Source of the DNA: Ignelater luminosus
Lineage: Eukaryota > Arthropoda > Insecta > Coleoptera > Elateridae
Direction: 5' to 3'
DNA: 64,000 nt
Assembly (NCBI GenBank): GCA_011009095.1
Contig: VTPC01090594.1
Location: 104,847 to 168,846, forward strand
Shown here: piece after piece, positions 35,871-48,943 of the stretch
Position numbering within the stretch: the stretch's first letter is position 1
Layout of the letters: the number at the start of each line of letters is the position of its first letter
Notes under the pieces: generated by a model
Seen by the model: the letters and a program-made list of their open reading frames with translations, nothing else
Told to the model about the DNA's origin: nothing
The model's database searches: none
Program-made: the position numbers and the translations under genes

Positions 35871-35874
35871 ATAC
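35871..35874. repeat. Target-site duplication ATAC, right (LTR element)
   Basis: Pairs with 33231-33234. Confidence 0.6.
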
Positions 35875-38349
35875 GTTAGAAACTGAAACATAAACATAAT
35901 ATAAACATATCACGCTTTATCGATTAACCCTTTCTGGAAATTTTCAAAACATTACTGAAAGGTGTCTTTTTTCTCTATATTATTAATTCTCTTACATAAC
36001 CACAATTGTTTTACTGTGTGTACTTACATTCTTTGTGTATCATAGACTCATTTTTTTTCTGTTTATTTTAGGAAGTCCATTACTTCAAAATTTATATTCT
36101 ACAAAGCTTTCTCATCGTTAGCGAGTAAAACTGTTTAAAATTTTTTAAATCAACATAGCCTGTATTTAAATTCCTCTGCTTCATTCGTTTCACAGAAACA
36201 AAATATAATTAACCTTTCCAACAAACGTCCGCATTTTATTAAAACCTTTTTCATTGTTTCTGTCTTGTTCTACTTTCTTTTATTTTATCTTTGTTCCCAG
36301 TTATTGTTCACACGTTTAAATAAAGACGCAACGTGGAACACATGCTCGATAAAATAAGTTCTATCTTTTATTTTAATTTTGCTGACGAAAATCAATGACA
36401 GCACGAATACAGTTATTTCTGCTTACGCATGCAGAGTTATAGAGAAAGCTGGGGATTGCGTGATTCTCAAACACGGTGTGTGTTCAAAACCACATTTCAA
36501 TTCATATCAATAAATTATTGTAGAGCTTTCCATACACGTATATTGAGCATATAGATATCTCTGAGGAAATATTTCTTGAGAGTGCTAGAGATAGTTTTGC
36601 TAATTTTACTGAAATATTTTCTCGAGGAATAACGTCTCACGTTTGAAATTAACAGCTTTATAAAATCAAAGTTTCTGCTATTATCACACACACACGGTTT
36701 ATTACACGTACTAATCAGCTTTTATGAATACTACCTGCCTGTTCCATAAACACCCTATTCGTAATGGGTGAAGAGAGGTACAATAGCTTTATAGTTGTTA
36801 GCGTAGGGTTATTTCTAGTTTGAAATGTATTAGGCAGTATACCGTATAGAACAGGCATTTAAGCCACTTTCAACATTCATTCAACAAGTAGAACTAATGG
36901 CCACTAATTTTTTTCCTTTCCTTACAAATGAAATAAACATGACAATTATTGACTTCAAATAAAATTATTAGAGTAAAAGATACAGGGTACAATTAATTAA
37001 ACAGCTCGTTTGCTACAAAAGGCTCATTCGAGATCACATTAAACATTTAAATGTGAGAAAGTAGGAAATCACAATTCTATACAGAATCGATTTGGCTATA
37101 GAAACTACACCAATCAATAAACCGCATCTCTTAATAAACAGTTGAATGCTGAAAAACTCATTAAAGGGTGTCAAAAGTTCTAAAGTAGCTTGTAGTTTCG
37201 ATATTTCGAATACAAAGTGCTCTATGAAACTATAATAGATATGATTATTACCCATACGGTATCTACTTCTTGAACGCGCTAATGAGAACTAGATTTGACT
37301 GCAAAGTTAGGTTTCAGCCTTTGAGTTCATCAGTAATACTATCTTACAGTCGAGCAAAGTGTAGTGCGCTATAGTCAGACTCTCTTTCTAGATGAAAAAG
37401 TTGTAAGTAAAGCAAGTAAAGTAAGTAAAACAAACAACAAGCAAGAAACTACGATTAAAAGCCATTCCTGGTAAAACTACAAGCCAAATGAAAAAGTAAA
37501 CATAAGTTATGCTAGATGTCTCTATCCAGTGATAGAAGGAAAGGTTTTCTGTAAGTCATTGCTGCGTAAAAGAATAAGGTAGATCTTGAAAAATATTTCG
37601 TGGTGCCCTTATAAGTCTCCGCAGATAATTTGCCGGGGTATTTTGACACGGTGTTGATGTACTTAACAACAAGTTTAGATGATTCAGCTTACAGCGTTAT
37701 AGTCACAGTTATTCCCGAAAAAGAGGGAGATAGAGTTAAATGCAGTTAAAAGCCTACAATGCAACTAACAACACCTTCCCAATTCCACTTGCCTAGAAAT
37801 AAGCAAAATTATCACTCTATCATTGGTATATTTTGTTATAACCGAAGTCCAGTCCAATCCAGGTTTTTCATCCCTTTGCTGTACATCTTCTTTTGAGTTG
37901 GCACCTGATATTACATGTTTTGATTTATCGGATCCCATAGTAGGAATACACTCCGAATCTATTTGTTTCAGGTTAAAGCTGCATTCATAATGTCGTTCGC
38001 AGCTAAGCATATTTTGGTTCTAATTCCATGTATCTTATACTAAATCTTGTATTATGCTGTGTACTATTCTTTTGCTATACGCTACCTCCTAGTCCGGACT
38101 CCAAAACCCATCCACGTGTCGGCATACCCCAGCTCCTAGTCTCCCCTTTGAAATGGCCCCTTGTTCGTATATTTATTGCATTTATAGTATTTCATGGAAT
38201 CTTCTGATTCTATTACCTTTATTAATCAGATATAAATTGACCACACTATTATCAATTGCTAATTTATTAGGCTGTAGGCTATATCTGAAGAATTCAGTTT
38301 TTCCTAGCAATATATTTCTATTGACTACTATTTTAAAAAAACTCTAAAT
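35875..38349. other. No gene seen; degenerate AAGT-type simple repeat
   Basis: A+T-rich DNA. At 37402-37436 there is a short impure run of GTAAGTAAAGCAAGTAAAG type. A single TACAGGGT lies at about 36984. The 37765-38010 minus ORF (81 codons, Cys-containing) may belong to the possible LINE ORF1 region that follows but has no recognised motif. Confidence 0.5.
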
Positions 38350-39110
38350 TATATTCTACTAGAATATTAAACCTGAGCATTTCTTTGCGTTCTCTTGACA
38401 ACCTCCTTACACTCCAATTCATATTATCTTGGGATTAACGTTTGTTACAGGTCATGCCTCAAATCTACCCTTATTGCTTGTAAATATCCTGTCCAATATC
38501 TCACCTTTAAAAGTCCTTCCACGTTCCTCAACTGCACTTGCTTTTGTAGTTCTCTTTTCTCCACCACTGCATTTTTGCTTAATTTGCCTTAATCAATGTA
38601 GCATATTGTCTCAATTCGCTTCTGTCTTGTTTGGCTTCAATCAGTGACTTGAATTGTCCACTTTGTGTCCTTAAAACTACTTGCGCCCATGTTCTAGTTC
38701 TGCATGTTGATATCCTGCTATTTCTTCTTTGTTTTGTTTTTTTTTCTGTTCTGTTTTTACCTTCTTCACCTCAGCTTTCAACTGGTCATTTAAGATGAAC
38801 CATATTTTTTTGTTAAGCTTCCTGGTCGTTGTGCATTTTTTTTGCATGTATAGCCTTTAATACCGTTTTGAGCAATTCTGTGGGTTTTGAATTAATCATC
38901 CTAACTATATCCTGTTCTTTGCCAATAACTTCGTCTTTCTCATCCTCAACCGGTTCTTCTTTGAGCTTCTTTGATAGCCTGTCATTTCCACTCACACAAC
39001 TAAATTCAAATAGTGTAGTCGGGCTCGTGCTCGAAACTGCCAGTTCTATTACCCTGCCCACGGCCGGCGGTTGGGTGGACTTCTATACCCCCGTTTTGTA
39101 CTAGCTGTAG
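38350..39110 (-). pseudogene. Possible LINE ORF1 remnant
   Basis: The minus ORF 38813-39061 is hydrophilic and acidic in the middle (SKKLKEEPVEDEKDEVIGKE), then ELLKTVLKAIHAKKMHNDQE, which looks like a short coiled coil. Further left, in other frames, come TEQKKKQNKEE and TRTWAQVV, the latter resembling a phrase often seen in LINE ORF1 proteins. The tract is richer in G+C than its flanks. No CCHC knuckle or RRM could be found, and no RT follows, so the assignment is tentative; it could also be a decayed host exon. Confidence 0.3.
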
Positions 39111-42100
39111 CTGTCTATGCTACATACACTAGAGAATTCTTTAAAATCATTAACTTATCAAAACACCCCTCAATTTTGGTACTGAACTATACTACTGTCC
39201 TTAGTAACTTATAATGGTTTCTCAATACGAATTACTTAAACTTGCTGATTGATCTTGACTAACAGAACAAACAGCATCAAAAATCCTAGGACTTAGCTTC
39301 TTAGCGTCCCTCACACGTCCGCATTCTACGGTTTTGCAATGGAAACTAGCTGGCATCTCTTTTAGATATCCGAAGAACAACTTGACTGTCCTTGTAGGAA
39401 AGAAAAAAATAATGTGACAAATGTCCAACTCTGGTTGAAGTAAGAAGTTCTTCATTTGAAAGATAGATAGATACTTAAATACCGATCTCGTTACTATATC
39501 ATCTAACAACTAACTATTAGAAACTTAATAATCAAGTAACGCCACTTGCGCTTGTCATCAATCAAGCCCATTTTGCATGGAAAATTCAATTTTTTTGTTA
39601 AATTAAATCAGAGTCTAGAATATATTTAAATTAATTAATTTCTCAGGGGATAATTGTCAAAAGCTAAAATACTTGATTAAGAAAATATTCCCTATGTCAG
39701 TGTGATGTTCGCCATACTAAAAGTCTCTACTGAGGATTGGAGACACTTTAGCTAGGCAAAATTTCAGTGTACATAAGTAAGATGCACGGAATTTCTGAGG
39801 TACCTTAATTAAATTACAATTTAAAAGAATTAAATTAAATAAGAAGAAATAACTAAGTAAGAGAGAGTGGGAAACTACAACCCAAGGCAACAAGATGGAA
39901 CTAGTTTTATTTTTGAAAAATCTGTGTAGAGTTTTAATAAACACTGTAAGTTACATATAAAACTTTTTCGTTGAATAAGTAGATAAATACAATTTTATTT
40001 TGTTCTCAGAAGGTTCAGATATGTCGTGAACTTAGTTAACGAATGCTTTGCTTTTTTCTTTATTTCTGGCTTTGTCACTTGGTGCAGAAGATTTTAGTGT
40101 AATGCAAATGTTGAAACTGTTTAAGTTCTTAATTTACAACTCCGACCAACTTTAGTTTCTAAATTTTACTTAATTCATTCGTTTAGCTTCAAAGGCAGTT
40201 TTGGTGTTTTCATTTCCATTAATGTAGTTCCTTGCAACTTTTAAATCACTTCGTATTTCCAGTTCTTAAGATTTTTGTACTTATTTTTCTTGCAAAAATT
40301 TTCTCTCCGCTATAAACTACTTTTTCTTTAAGTTTAAAGTAAAATTATTTCATTTCGCTCTCCAATTTTCTAACACTTATGTAGCCGTATTTCCAACCGA
40401 TAAATTTGACCATAAAGTTTACATAAATGGCGAGATCTCTCTAGAGTAGAAACTCATCGCAGTAGGTCATGAACGGATATCAAATATTCATGTCTCTATA
40501 TGAAGAAGCACAACATGTGTGTTTTTAAGGTCGGAGATCGCCGTTCAGTGTTTTGTAAGTAATTTGAAAAGAACCACATTGACATAATACAGAAATTTAT
40601 AACTGCATGCAGTAACACAAACTTAGCTTAAATAGCTTACTTATTGCTGATCTAAAATTTTATTTCAGAAGAAAAACAATTTCCTTTTTGTTTTAGCAAT
40701 AAAAAAGGTCCAACGAAAAAGTTCTGCGACAACGAATTTAATAACAAACAAATTCGTAGAAATACCAGAAAAGCATACAACGAAAAGAAAGGAAAACTTT
40801 TCTTCAGAACCTAAAGAACACAAACACTTTAGAATCTTTAAGAAGTTGATAGACGTCTACCCAGCAAGTCGTAGTATCGAACTTTTTTACTGTAGAGTTT
40901 GAAATCCGACTGAAATATTCTGGCGACATGTGATTTTTGTGGAACTAACTTTAACTGCTGTTGAACTCACAGGAAACTAAAATTTTCTCCCTGCGAATTT
41001 CGTAATGGGTTTTTAACTTACGTACAAACCGTTTGTGCCTATCATATGAATTCTTTATGTCGGTTTCAAAAGTTTTTCAATTACAACATCATAAAAGTGA
41101 TAAAATATGGGGACGTATAAATATATTCTTTGCCGATCTATTTCTATAGCGCTCGAGTAAGCAATATTATTATATCGAGAAGCGCAACCCAACTTCATGT
41201 TGCAATAATTTTTATCGATCCGTCAATACTCTAACATTCATAACGGAAACGAAAATAAAATTGCTATATTACCGAAGTTTTAAATTGCTACAGGGCTGCA
41301 GTAATTTATATAAATAAGTAACTCTTTTCGGGCTTAGGTTTCTCCAACTGTAATTTATATTTCTATATTTATTTTCTCTTTGAAAATGAATTCGTTTTAA
41401 GCAAAACTGAATTTTCTACTTTTCTACTGACGTTCGTAAACTAAATGTAAAACGGCGATAAAAAGGAAATATTGACTAGATTGAAGTTTAACCTGTAGCT
41501 ACACAAATCTAGTAGATTCCCAGTCAAAAACAATTATAGCAAACATACATCTCCGGGAATTCTATTACTTCAAACCGATACAGTGGTTATTCCCTCAGTG
41601 GGTACGACCTCAGGGCCACAAAATTCCTTGCCTTCTCCAGACTCAAACTCACGGTGCCGGTCCAGTTTATGCTCCCATTTATAAAGTGTACTGATGGCAG
41701 CTTTCGTCACCACTTAGTTATTCGGCTCGGTGCGTTTGCAAAAAAAAAATGTTCTAGAACAAAATAGTTATTAAATCACAGTTCTGATCGAAAGAATCTT
41801 TCTGGCAATGAGTGCAGCACTAGAATTGAAAACCTAAAAATAATTCTTGTTTTCCTTGTTGATACTTTGCCCGGGTCTTTTTCTTGTTACCTTTTTTCGG
41901 TTTCTCTTCAGACACCATGAAAGGTGATTGGATTCGTACCTCATTTTTTTAAATTTTTATTTCTAATTTAGCCTTCTTAGCTCCCAAGTTTCCCAATTGG
42001 TGGCCTTGGGCATAGATAAGCAGTTGAGTTAAAAATTCTCAAGTGAAAGAAAAACGTACAAACCCGAACGAAGAGCTAATCCTAGCAATCCTAGAAGAAA

Positions 42101-43659
42101 AATCTCAAGTTAGTGAAACACACATAGTTTCATTCGAAACTGCATCCAACTTGGAAATGAATGAACAATGTATCTGGAAAAAAGAGCTAACTTTGTCTAA
42201 GAGATTTTCACACTAATCACCGATAATTCCACTATAATCTACAGATTGTGCGTATTAGGAACAGTAAAGCTGAATTAAAGACTTTATGTCACTCATTCTA
42301 GTAAATTCTTTCAATTAAAGAAAAGGAAGTTGATGTTGGTAAATACACTGAAATGAACTGAAAGGTAAGATTAGCATCGAACAGATGAACAAATAGTGGA
42401 TAGTATATTTTATAACCATAGCGGCTTTAAGACATAGTTAAAGACAAAATAGGGTGAGGTGAGACAGAAAGATAAAATTAAAATCTCATCCAAAATTCTA
42501 TTTCTTTTCCCTTCTGAACTAAGAAGTGTCAATTCAACCCACTTTGAATTTTTCATAGATTTAATCATTTGTGATCGATAATGAAGTATCAACAATTGAA
42601 GAATCCACAACACACTGACCACGGTCATAGCAAGATGTGTGCATGCTTCATTTGTTGGTGTTTCTGAAAGGATTTAATGCAATCAGTAGCAATTAAACTA
42701 CAAAGAGTATAGCAATATTACCCCTTTCTCTTTTACGGATGCCATGTCTTTTGCAGAACATTGTGCTGGTTTGGTAGATATAAGCGAAGAGATATCCAGT
42801 AGTTTAAGTTGGATTCTTATCTAGCAGAATTGTCCGAAAACACTTTAATCTAGTAGTTCAATCAATAGTGCCAACAGAGTTGCGGTCGTTTCCAATAAAC
42901 CAAATTCCTCTTGTACAGTGATTGTAAATCAGATATCCTTACCAACAAAGCAAAAACAGAAGAGCAAAACACATACCATTATGCTATGTCTAAAAAAGCT
43001 ATCAGACTTGCAAAAAGGACAATACACTACACCTCCATCTGCTAAACGGCAAACCTTATCCATAGAAACAGAAAAGTAATTGTAATCTACGTCCAAAATT
43101 AAACATCAATCTTCCAAAAGGATATTATCTTAGAAATTACTACGCAAAATGGTCATAATAACGAAACTAAATCAAACATCAACAGCTAGATTACTTTCGC
43201 GATAACAGCCTGCAATACAGAGGCTGCAGACGATTTAATAATCTTATAATTCTAGTTTCCCACAAAACAAGATGACAAGAAATCACCTCAATCGCTACTC
43301 GCACAGACTGTCAGTTTTCCCAAAAATAATAAATCTCGTACCCATCGATTGGATGCATATAAATTCTAGTCTTCAAGACGTGCGGGTTAAGCAGATATTT
43401 TAGACAAAGAAGAACAGTCACAAACAAAGATAACCTAACAATTACAATCGGAAATAAATTCAGACTCTGATAAAAATGTGTCAAAAAGGGTCTTTCCATC
43501 CGTCAACCTACTAACCTCCTTACTTGAGATGTGGAGCTTAAATAAAGACAGTTTTAAACCAAGCTGGGGAAACACGTAAAAGATGCCTGGCGTCGCACTA
43601 CCAACATTTCCATGTAAAATTTCAACCAAAATAAAAAACAGTGAAAAATGAAATATGCC
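39111..43659. other. No gene seen
   Basis: Mostly A+T-rich. The 39222-39509 minus ORF (95 codons) is not recognised. The 42.9-43.6 kb part is A-rich on the plus strand. No RNA gene or element ends found. Confidence 0.5.
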
Positions 43660-43930
43660 AGGAAGAAATGGTTTTAGGCATAGGTAAGAAATCTTTGTAA
43701 AGTGGCACCGCTGTCAACCAGTCAATTTAAGACATAATTGAAGTGTAAGCTAGACCAAGATGAAAATGTTTTCGGGAGTGTACTCATCGTACTATAGCAT
43801 TTTCATTTAAGGCGTAAGCTAAAGAAGACGTCCAAAAAGCGACCTCGGCGTTTCAACCTTTCAATTTTAGGCATAAACTTGTTACGCTATAACAGATTTT
43901 TATTTTTTTAAATACCCTGTACATTGTCTT
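43660..43930. repeat. Outlying copies of the degenerate tandem repeat
   Basis: GGTTTTAGGCATAGGTAAG..., then AAAGTGGCACCGCTGTCAACC, CAATTTAAGACATAATTGAA and GCTAGACCAAGATGAAAATG match, in the same order, the units described at 45.4-46.26 kb. A half-unit (CATTTAAGGCGTAAGCTAAA) follows at about 43807. This block is separated from the main array by about 1.5 kb of unrelated DNA. Confidence 0.6.
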
Positions 43931-44499
43931 AAATCAAATATCTACTTTTGTTTAGGTTTCAATAAATTCCTCATGTTTGATTTTTATTAATTAATTTCGT
44001 TTTTATTCTTTTATTTTCTAAAAAACTCCCTTTGATATGTACCTTTTTACCTCAGTTGCTCTCTTTTATTGTAATAAATTGTCATATCTCCATTCAGTTC
44101 CCCTAGTAATTGAAATTTGCATTATATGGGAATGACGGCGCACGCGTGACTTTGCAAGCCTTTCGCATAGGTTGTGAAACTCGCCTTTTCTGCTGTAGAC
44201 CGCAAACGCATATACACGTATTTTCGTTCCTCCAGTAATTGGAATTTCAGGTAAATCAGCCCTGTATTTATTTTATTTTGTCTAATCCTGGATTATTTCT
44301 ATAGGATTGCCTTTCCTTTTATCGTTTATCGTACCATAATTTATCGACTCCTGCCGATTATCTATTTATTACCTTCTGATTTGGACCTCGTTGAAAGTGC
44401 ATTATACGGGCGTTGCCGTTCGCTATTTTGTTCCGCTGTTTGTCCAAAGAGTTTTATGGATTAAATTCTTCAATTATGATCCTGGAATTCAAAGAACTT

Positions 44500-44762
44500 C
44501 CATTTAAAATTGCTGGATGATCACCCTGACTAGCAAATTTTGGTACAACTAATGCAGTAACACCTTTAGCATACAGAATATATGAAGGCAAAGGAAGATA
44601 TTTATTACTTAGAATTTACCTGGTCAAATACCTTTTTATTTTTATTGTAACATTTTTTTGTGTAATTTAATATTCAATATTATGTACAAATGCGGGATTT
44701 CTCCGACAATGTAATTGGGTTAAGCTCGTTTTGTTTGGGTAATAAATAAATAAATAAATAAA
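44500..44762 (+). mobile_element. Possible LINE 3' tail with (AAAT)n
   Basis: The (AAAT)5 microsatellite at 44741-44762 is preceded by GGTTAAGCTCGTTTTGTTTG and GGTAATAAATAAATAAATAA. Many insect Jockey/CR1-type LINEs end in this way, with a short non-coding tail and AATAAA repeats. No coding remnant is visible upstream, so this could simply be a microsatellite. Confidence 0.3.
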
Positions 44763-45409
44763 CTAGAATTTTACCTTTTAAGTTTGCTTACTAGTAGATT
44801 ACAAAAGTTATTACTAAATTGTAATAAAAGTTAAGTTGTTTGTCTTGAAGCAAAGATGTAAATTAACCTTGAAATTCATCATAAGGAAGTTTTTAAAAAA
44901 AATGCTAATGATTGCCTTTTTTATATTTTGCTTTTTTGAATAAGTCTCAACATTAACGAGATTAGGAATTTGGTTTAACTTTCCTCAATACAGTCAACTA
45001 AGAATTTTTATACAAATTTACTATAATCGGATACAGTGTCTGATAATCTTTAGTTTATCGTAATTCGAAATTTCCTTTGTTAAGTAACATTGTTATGAAG
45101 GCCTTCCAGGGTTATCATTTCTTATTATTAAAATAATAATTATTATTAAATATACCACATACCTGTTCTGTTGTTTTTCTCTTTTTATAGGTGTGTAATA
45201 AACATACATTGAGTTTAATTAGATGATATTATAATGTGTATTGTTTCTTTTATTTACTGAGAAGTACTTAGCCTTTTGGAACTATCTTTCTCGATTTACG
45301 ATTAGGTTTTCGGTTTTCTCTCTTTTTCCATAAATAAAAAGCGTGGCAACCCTGTTATTTTATAAATGCAAGAGATAATCACGTTCCTATAAAATTTGAA
45401 AAGTATCTT

Positions 45410-46260
45410 GAGGTCTCACCTTTAACTAAATCATAATCCGAAAGTTAAAACTGTAACAAGCTAGTCAAGGACTGCAGATCACGCCATCACGTCGCCTTAC
45501 CAAACCATCGATTTTGGATGTGGAAAATAAAAGAATAAGATGAAAGTATTGTCAAACCTGACCCGATCGTTGCCCTATAGACATCTCTAATTGAGACAGA
45601 AAGTCTCGATGTCGCCCACGCACCTCTCGCTTGAATCAGACCTATATCGAAATGAAAGGGCTGACCATCAGAACTAGTCTGGTCATCTTTTTATCAATCT
45701 CCCTATTTAAGACACGGCAATAAAAGACAGAGCAATATGAGACATGTTCGGAAAGTGTTCAGGTGTAGACGGAAAAAAGATTTTAGGCAAAAAATGTAAC
45801 TTCTCTATAACTTACTGACTACCCAATTTAAGATCTAACTGAGGTAAAAGCTAGATCAAGATGAAAGATTTTCAAAAATGACTTAGCCATTGTTTTATCA
45901 ACCTCTATAAGTAAAAGAAAATAAAAAACGTGGCCCACCAGCTTCCCAATTTTAGACAAACAGAATAGGATTTTAGACTATCTCCAGAAGGTGATGCCGC
46001 CGTCACTTTACCAAAGCTCCAATTTAAGTGTAATTGAGGTGAAAGACAGAACAATATAAAAGTATCGTCAGACGTAGCCTGACCGTCGCCCTATCGGTCC
46101 TATCTATGACAGAAAATAAACGGAGATTGTGATTGAAAGTGTCTCTACCTACTTTTCTTAATTAAAATTAGAAACGTATTCCAGGCACACACAGATGGGA
46201 AAATTCCTGAAAAATGGCTTTACAGATGCCCACCAACCTCCAATTTATGACCTCTGCTTT
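45410..46260. repeat. Degenerate tandem repeat, about 200-bp period
   Basis: Diverged units share an ordered set of words: ATTTTAGGC/ACAAA, (C)TTCTCTA, C(C)GCCGTCA/TTTACCAA, CAATTTAAG, TAATTGAGGTGAAAG, CTAGA(C/T)CAAGATGAAAG, TCAGACGTGACCTGACCGTC and GCCCTATC. CAATTTAAG-type anchors lie at about 45508, 45713, 45824 and 46020, giving spacings of 205, 111 and 196 bp; the 111-bp step is close to a half unit. Units are too diverged for exact boundaries, and no ORF is shared among them. It may be an old satellite or minisatellite, or the repeat part of an element. Confidence 0.6.
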
Positions 46261-46340
46261 TCGGAGATTTCTTAAAAATCTAGAGAATTTCTAGAGTTTT
46301 TGAAAATCTAATAAGCTAAAATTTCTTAATTGATATCTAT

Positions 46341-46697
46341 GTGGAAAGGATTAACCAGGACTGGAAAAAACTTAGAAAATTGCAAAATAAATATCCAACA
46401 AAGTGATTGTATGAAATGTGCAATTTTGGTAGATAATCAAAAATGAAAGATTGATTTTCTTAAGATTATATTTAAAGAAAAAATGCAGTATTAAATAAAT
46501 ATGCTGAAAACTGTTCAATAGACATAAAGAATTTAAGTTCCTTGGAACTTGGAGAAGTTTTCATTGAAAAAGATCCTATTCACAAAGGAAAACCAGAATC
46601 TGAAAGAATATCGCGGAATACTAAATATGTGCTAAAGAATAATTTGACCTGGAATCTAGACTCAGAAAACTCGTTTGGCATATGTGGTAGAATTTAA
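46341..46697 (+). pseudogene. Unidentified coding-like trace (1 frameshift, 1 stop)
   Basis: Reading RINQDWKKLRKLQNKYPTK, then shifting one base (about 46400) to SDCMKCAILVDNQK, one TGA, and KIDFLKIIFKEKNAVLNKYA followed by SSLELGEVFIEKDPIHKGK and KNNLTWNLDSENSFGI gives more than 110 codons with only two lesions in very A+T-rich DNA. The peptide is hydrophilic and varied, unlike the random ORFs nearby. I do not recognise the family. It may be an old host pseudogene or part of an element ORF. Confidence 0.35.
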
Positions 46698-48842
46698 ACT
46701 CTACGTGATATCATGATTAGAAACATTTAGACACAAGACGAGTTGTTTGAGGGTTCACTGAATTCTAAAATTGACTCCGTATTTAAAACCACTCCTTTAG
46801 TTATCTCAATTGTTAAAGTAACTGTTGCACTTAATTGCTGTTTATTTCTTGATACTTTCATTTTTCAGTTTACATCTGCGTACTTACTATTAAGTCTAAA
46901 AAATTGTGATTTTACAATTTTATAAAAATAAGTTTTGAAAGTCAAAATGACAGAAAATTTGTATTTTATTATGTATAACAGCTTTAGAATATCGATTTTG
47001 TTGTCAAAAAGTTTGCATAAGTTCGACGTCTTAATTTTCGGATTAAAAGTCAAAACTTTTTAAAATTACATAAAATACTCTCAATTAATTAAATGGCTAT
47101 ATATTTTCGCAAATTTAACTTTCTTAAAATCGATTTGAAATGGAGTATACGTATATACCGTCCGGGCTCATCCGTTCAACAACTGCTGCTTTGTGAATTC
47201 TTGAAGATTTATTTTAAATATTTTTCTTAAAATCCATTTAATTTACTTTTTGTACTTGTAACGAATCTGTATAATTAAGTTTTGCTACTTGAATCGCTTT
47301 TACAAGTGATGACTGATGAAATCGTAATACGATCACATTTTCACCGTAATTTATTGTATAAAAGAATAGAACACGCGAAAATGTTTTATTTATTGACAAA
47401 GCTGATGTTTGTTAGAAAGGACGGATCTTTTACCCTGTTTACACAAAAAGGTGACAGTAGATCAACAAAGAAGCTTCTCGGAATAACATTTGCCAACGCG
47501 ACTGCTACATTATTACTTGGCAGTAGTTAAACAGCGAAATTCATTAATAGGTATTTTCAGCAGCTCTAATCATTACTAAAACAGTAAAAGTGGTTAAAAT
47601 GTTTGCTTTGAAATTAAATCCCTCTTAACATTAAACTGCAAAACAGCTAACCTACTAATCTGCTGCCTTTATTTAGATTTCAAATGTGAAACTCTAGCAG
47701 TTAATAATATCTGGTATTAAATTATTTATCTATCGTAGGATTTACTACTTACTAAAAGCTATTCAAATAACCTGCATCAAAGAGTAACCCTAAAATTCCT
47801 TTTCACTATACGCGTTTCATCCTACTATGTCAGTTATTTCTGTAGAATATGAGGATCTTCATAAGGCAGCATTCAGCAAAATTCGACTAATACCACTGCG
47901 TACGTAAGCGGTAACAAACAGCCGGGTATTTCCGCTAGCGGTTTCCCGACTAGGAATTGAATTTTCCTCCGAAACGTGTAATCATTTTTGTTTATTTATC
48001 ATTATTATCCTTTTGCACAAGGTGAGGGTTTATTAAATTTTGGTGTGAAACAGATTAGTTTCGCATTTTCCTTAATGCCCTTATAAATATTACCTGAAAT
48101 GGAAATGAAAATATTAGCTTAAGGTAATTTTTTGATTATGTAATAGAAAATGTTATTATTGCTTTGAAAAATAAAATTGTTAGGAATAACTAACGAGGTA
48201 TTCTTGAAACCCAAACATGCCAACAGAAAAACCCATCCTTTATTCAGTAGAGGCTAAAATCGATAGGTTTATATGTGTACTTCAAAGACAAACATGTTAT
48301 ATAAATATTCTATCTGTCACATATAATAATAAAGTAGTGAAATACAGAGCATATTTGAAATTCCAACTAAATATGTTATAGTAGGTGCCTTTGGTAAAAA
48401 ACTGTTATAATATTTCAGTGTTCTTCCTTTTGTTCTAGAAATTATTTTCATAGCTTCTTTGTATATATTTTATAATCAAAAAGTACATGAAATGTGGGTG
48501 GGTATGACGCAACAAAGACTTTTGTTTTTGTACATTATTATCGTAACACCATGTAGAAAGGCTCTTTGTTGTTGAAATATACTAGATAAATGACAGTTCT
48601 GTTTTACAACGAAATGATATAATCAGGCCGATACTGATTTGATACCCACAATATTTTCTAATTGCAGTTAAAAAAATTCAATTACTTTCACCTTGAAGAA
48701 GTATCTGGTATTTTTCAATGACTGCTTTAGACATCAGATTAAGTCGTTGGCGTTGGTCGAAATATACGTTCTAAAACCAGAGTGAGGATGTTTGCGAAAA
48801 TTCTTAACAACGAAAACTGTGAAAGATGCAACAATATATCAC
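46698..48842. other. No gene seen
   Basis: A+T-rich tract with chance ORFs only (46743-46925, 47282-47530). No repeats or RNA genes recognised. Confidence 0.5.
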
Positions 48843-48844
48843 TA

Positions 48845-48868
48845 TGTCCAGAAAGTAAGTTCATTTTT
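48845..48868 (+). repeat. mariner terminal inverted repeat, left
   Basis: TGTCCAGAAAGTAAGTTCAT followed by TTTT; pairs with 50090-50113 at 23 of 24 positions. It lies downstream of the transposase gene. Confidence 0.95.
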
Positions 48869-48943
48869 ACTGGTAAAATAAAACAAATGTATATTAGAAA
48901 AAATAATTTATTGCAAAAGAATCTGTAGACTTAAAACTAAATA

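Noticed and set aside
44102..44250. Two copies of CCTCCAGTAATTGGAATTT-type sequence 130 bp apart
   Set aside because: Similarity is limited to under 20 bp and does not extend into a repeat unit.
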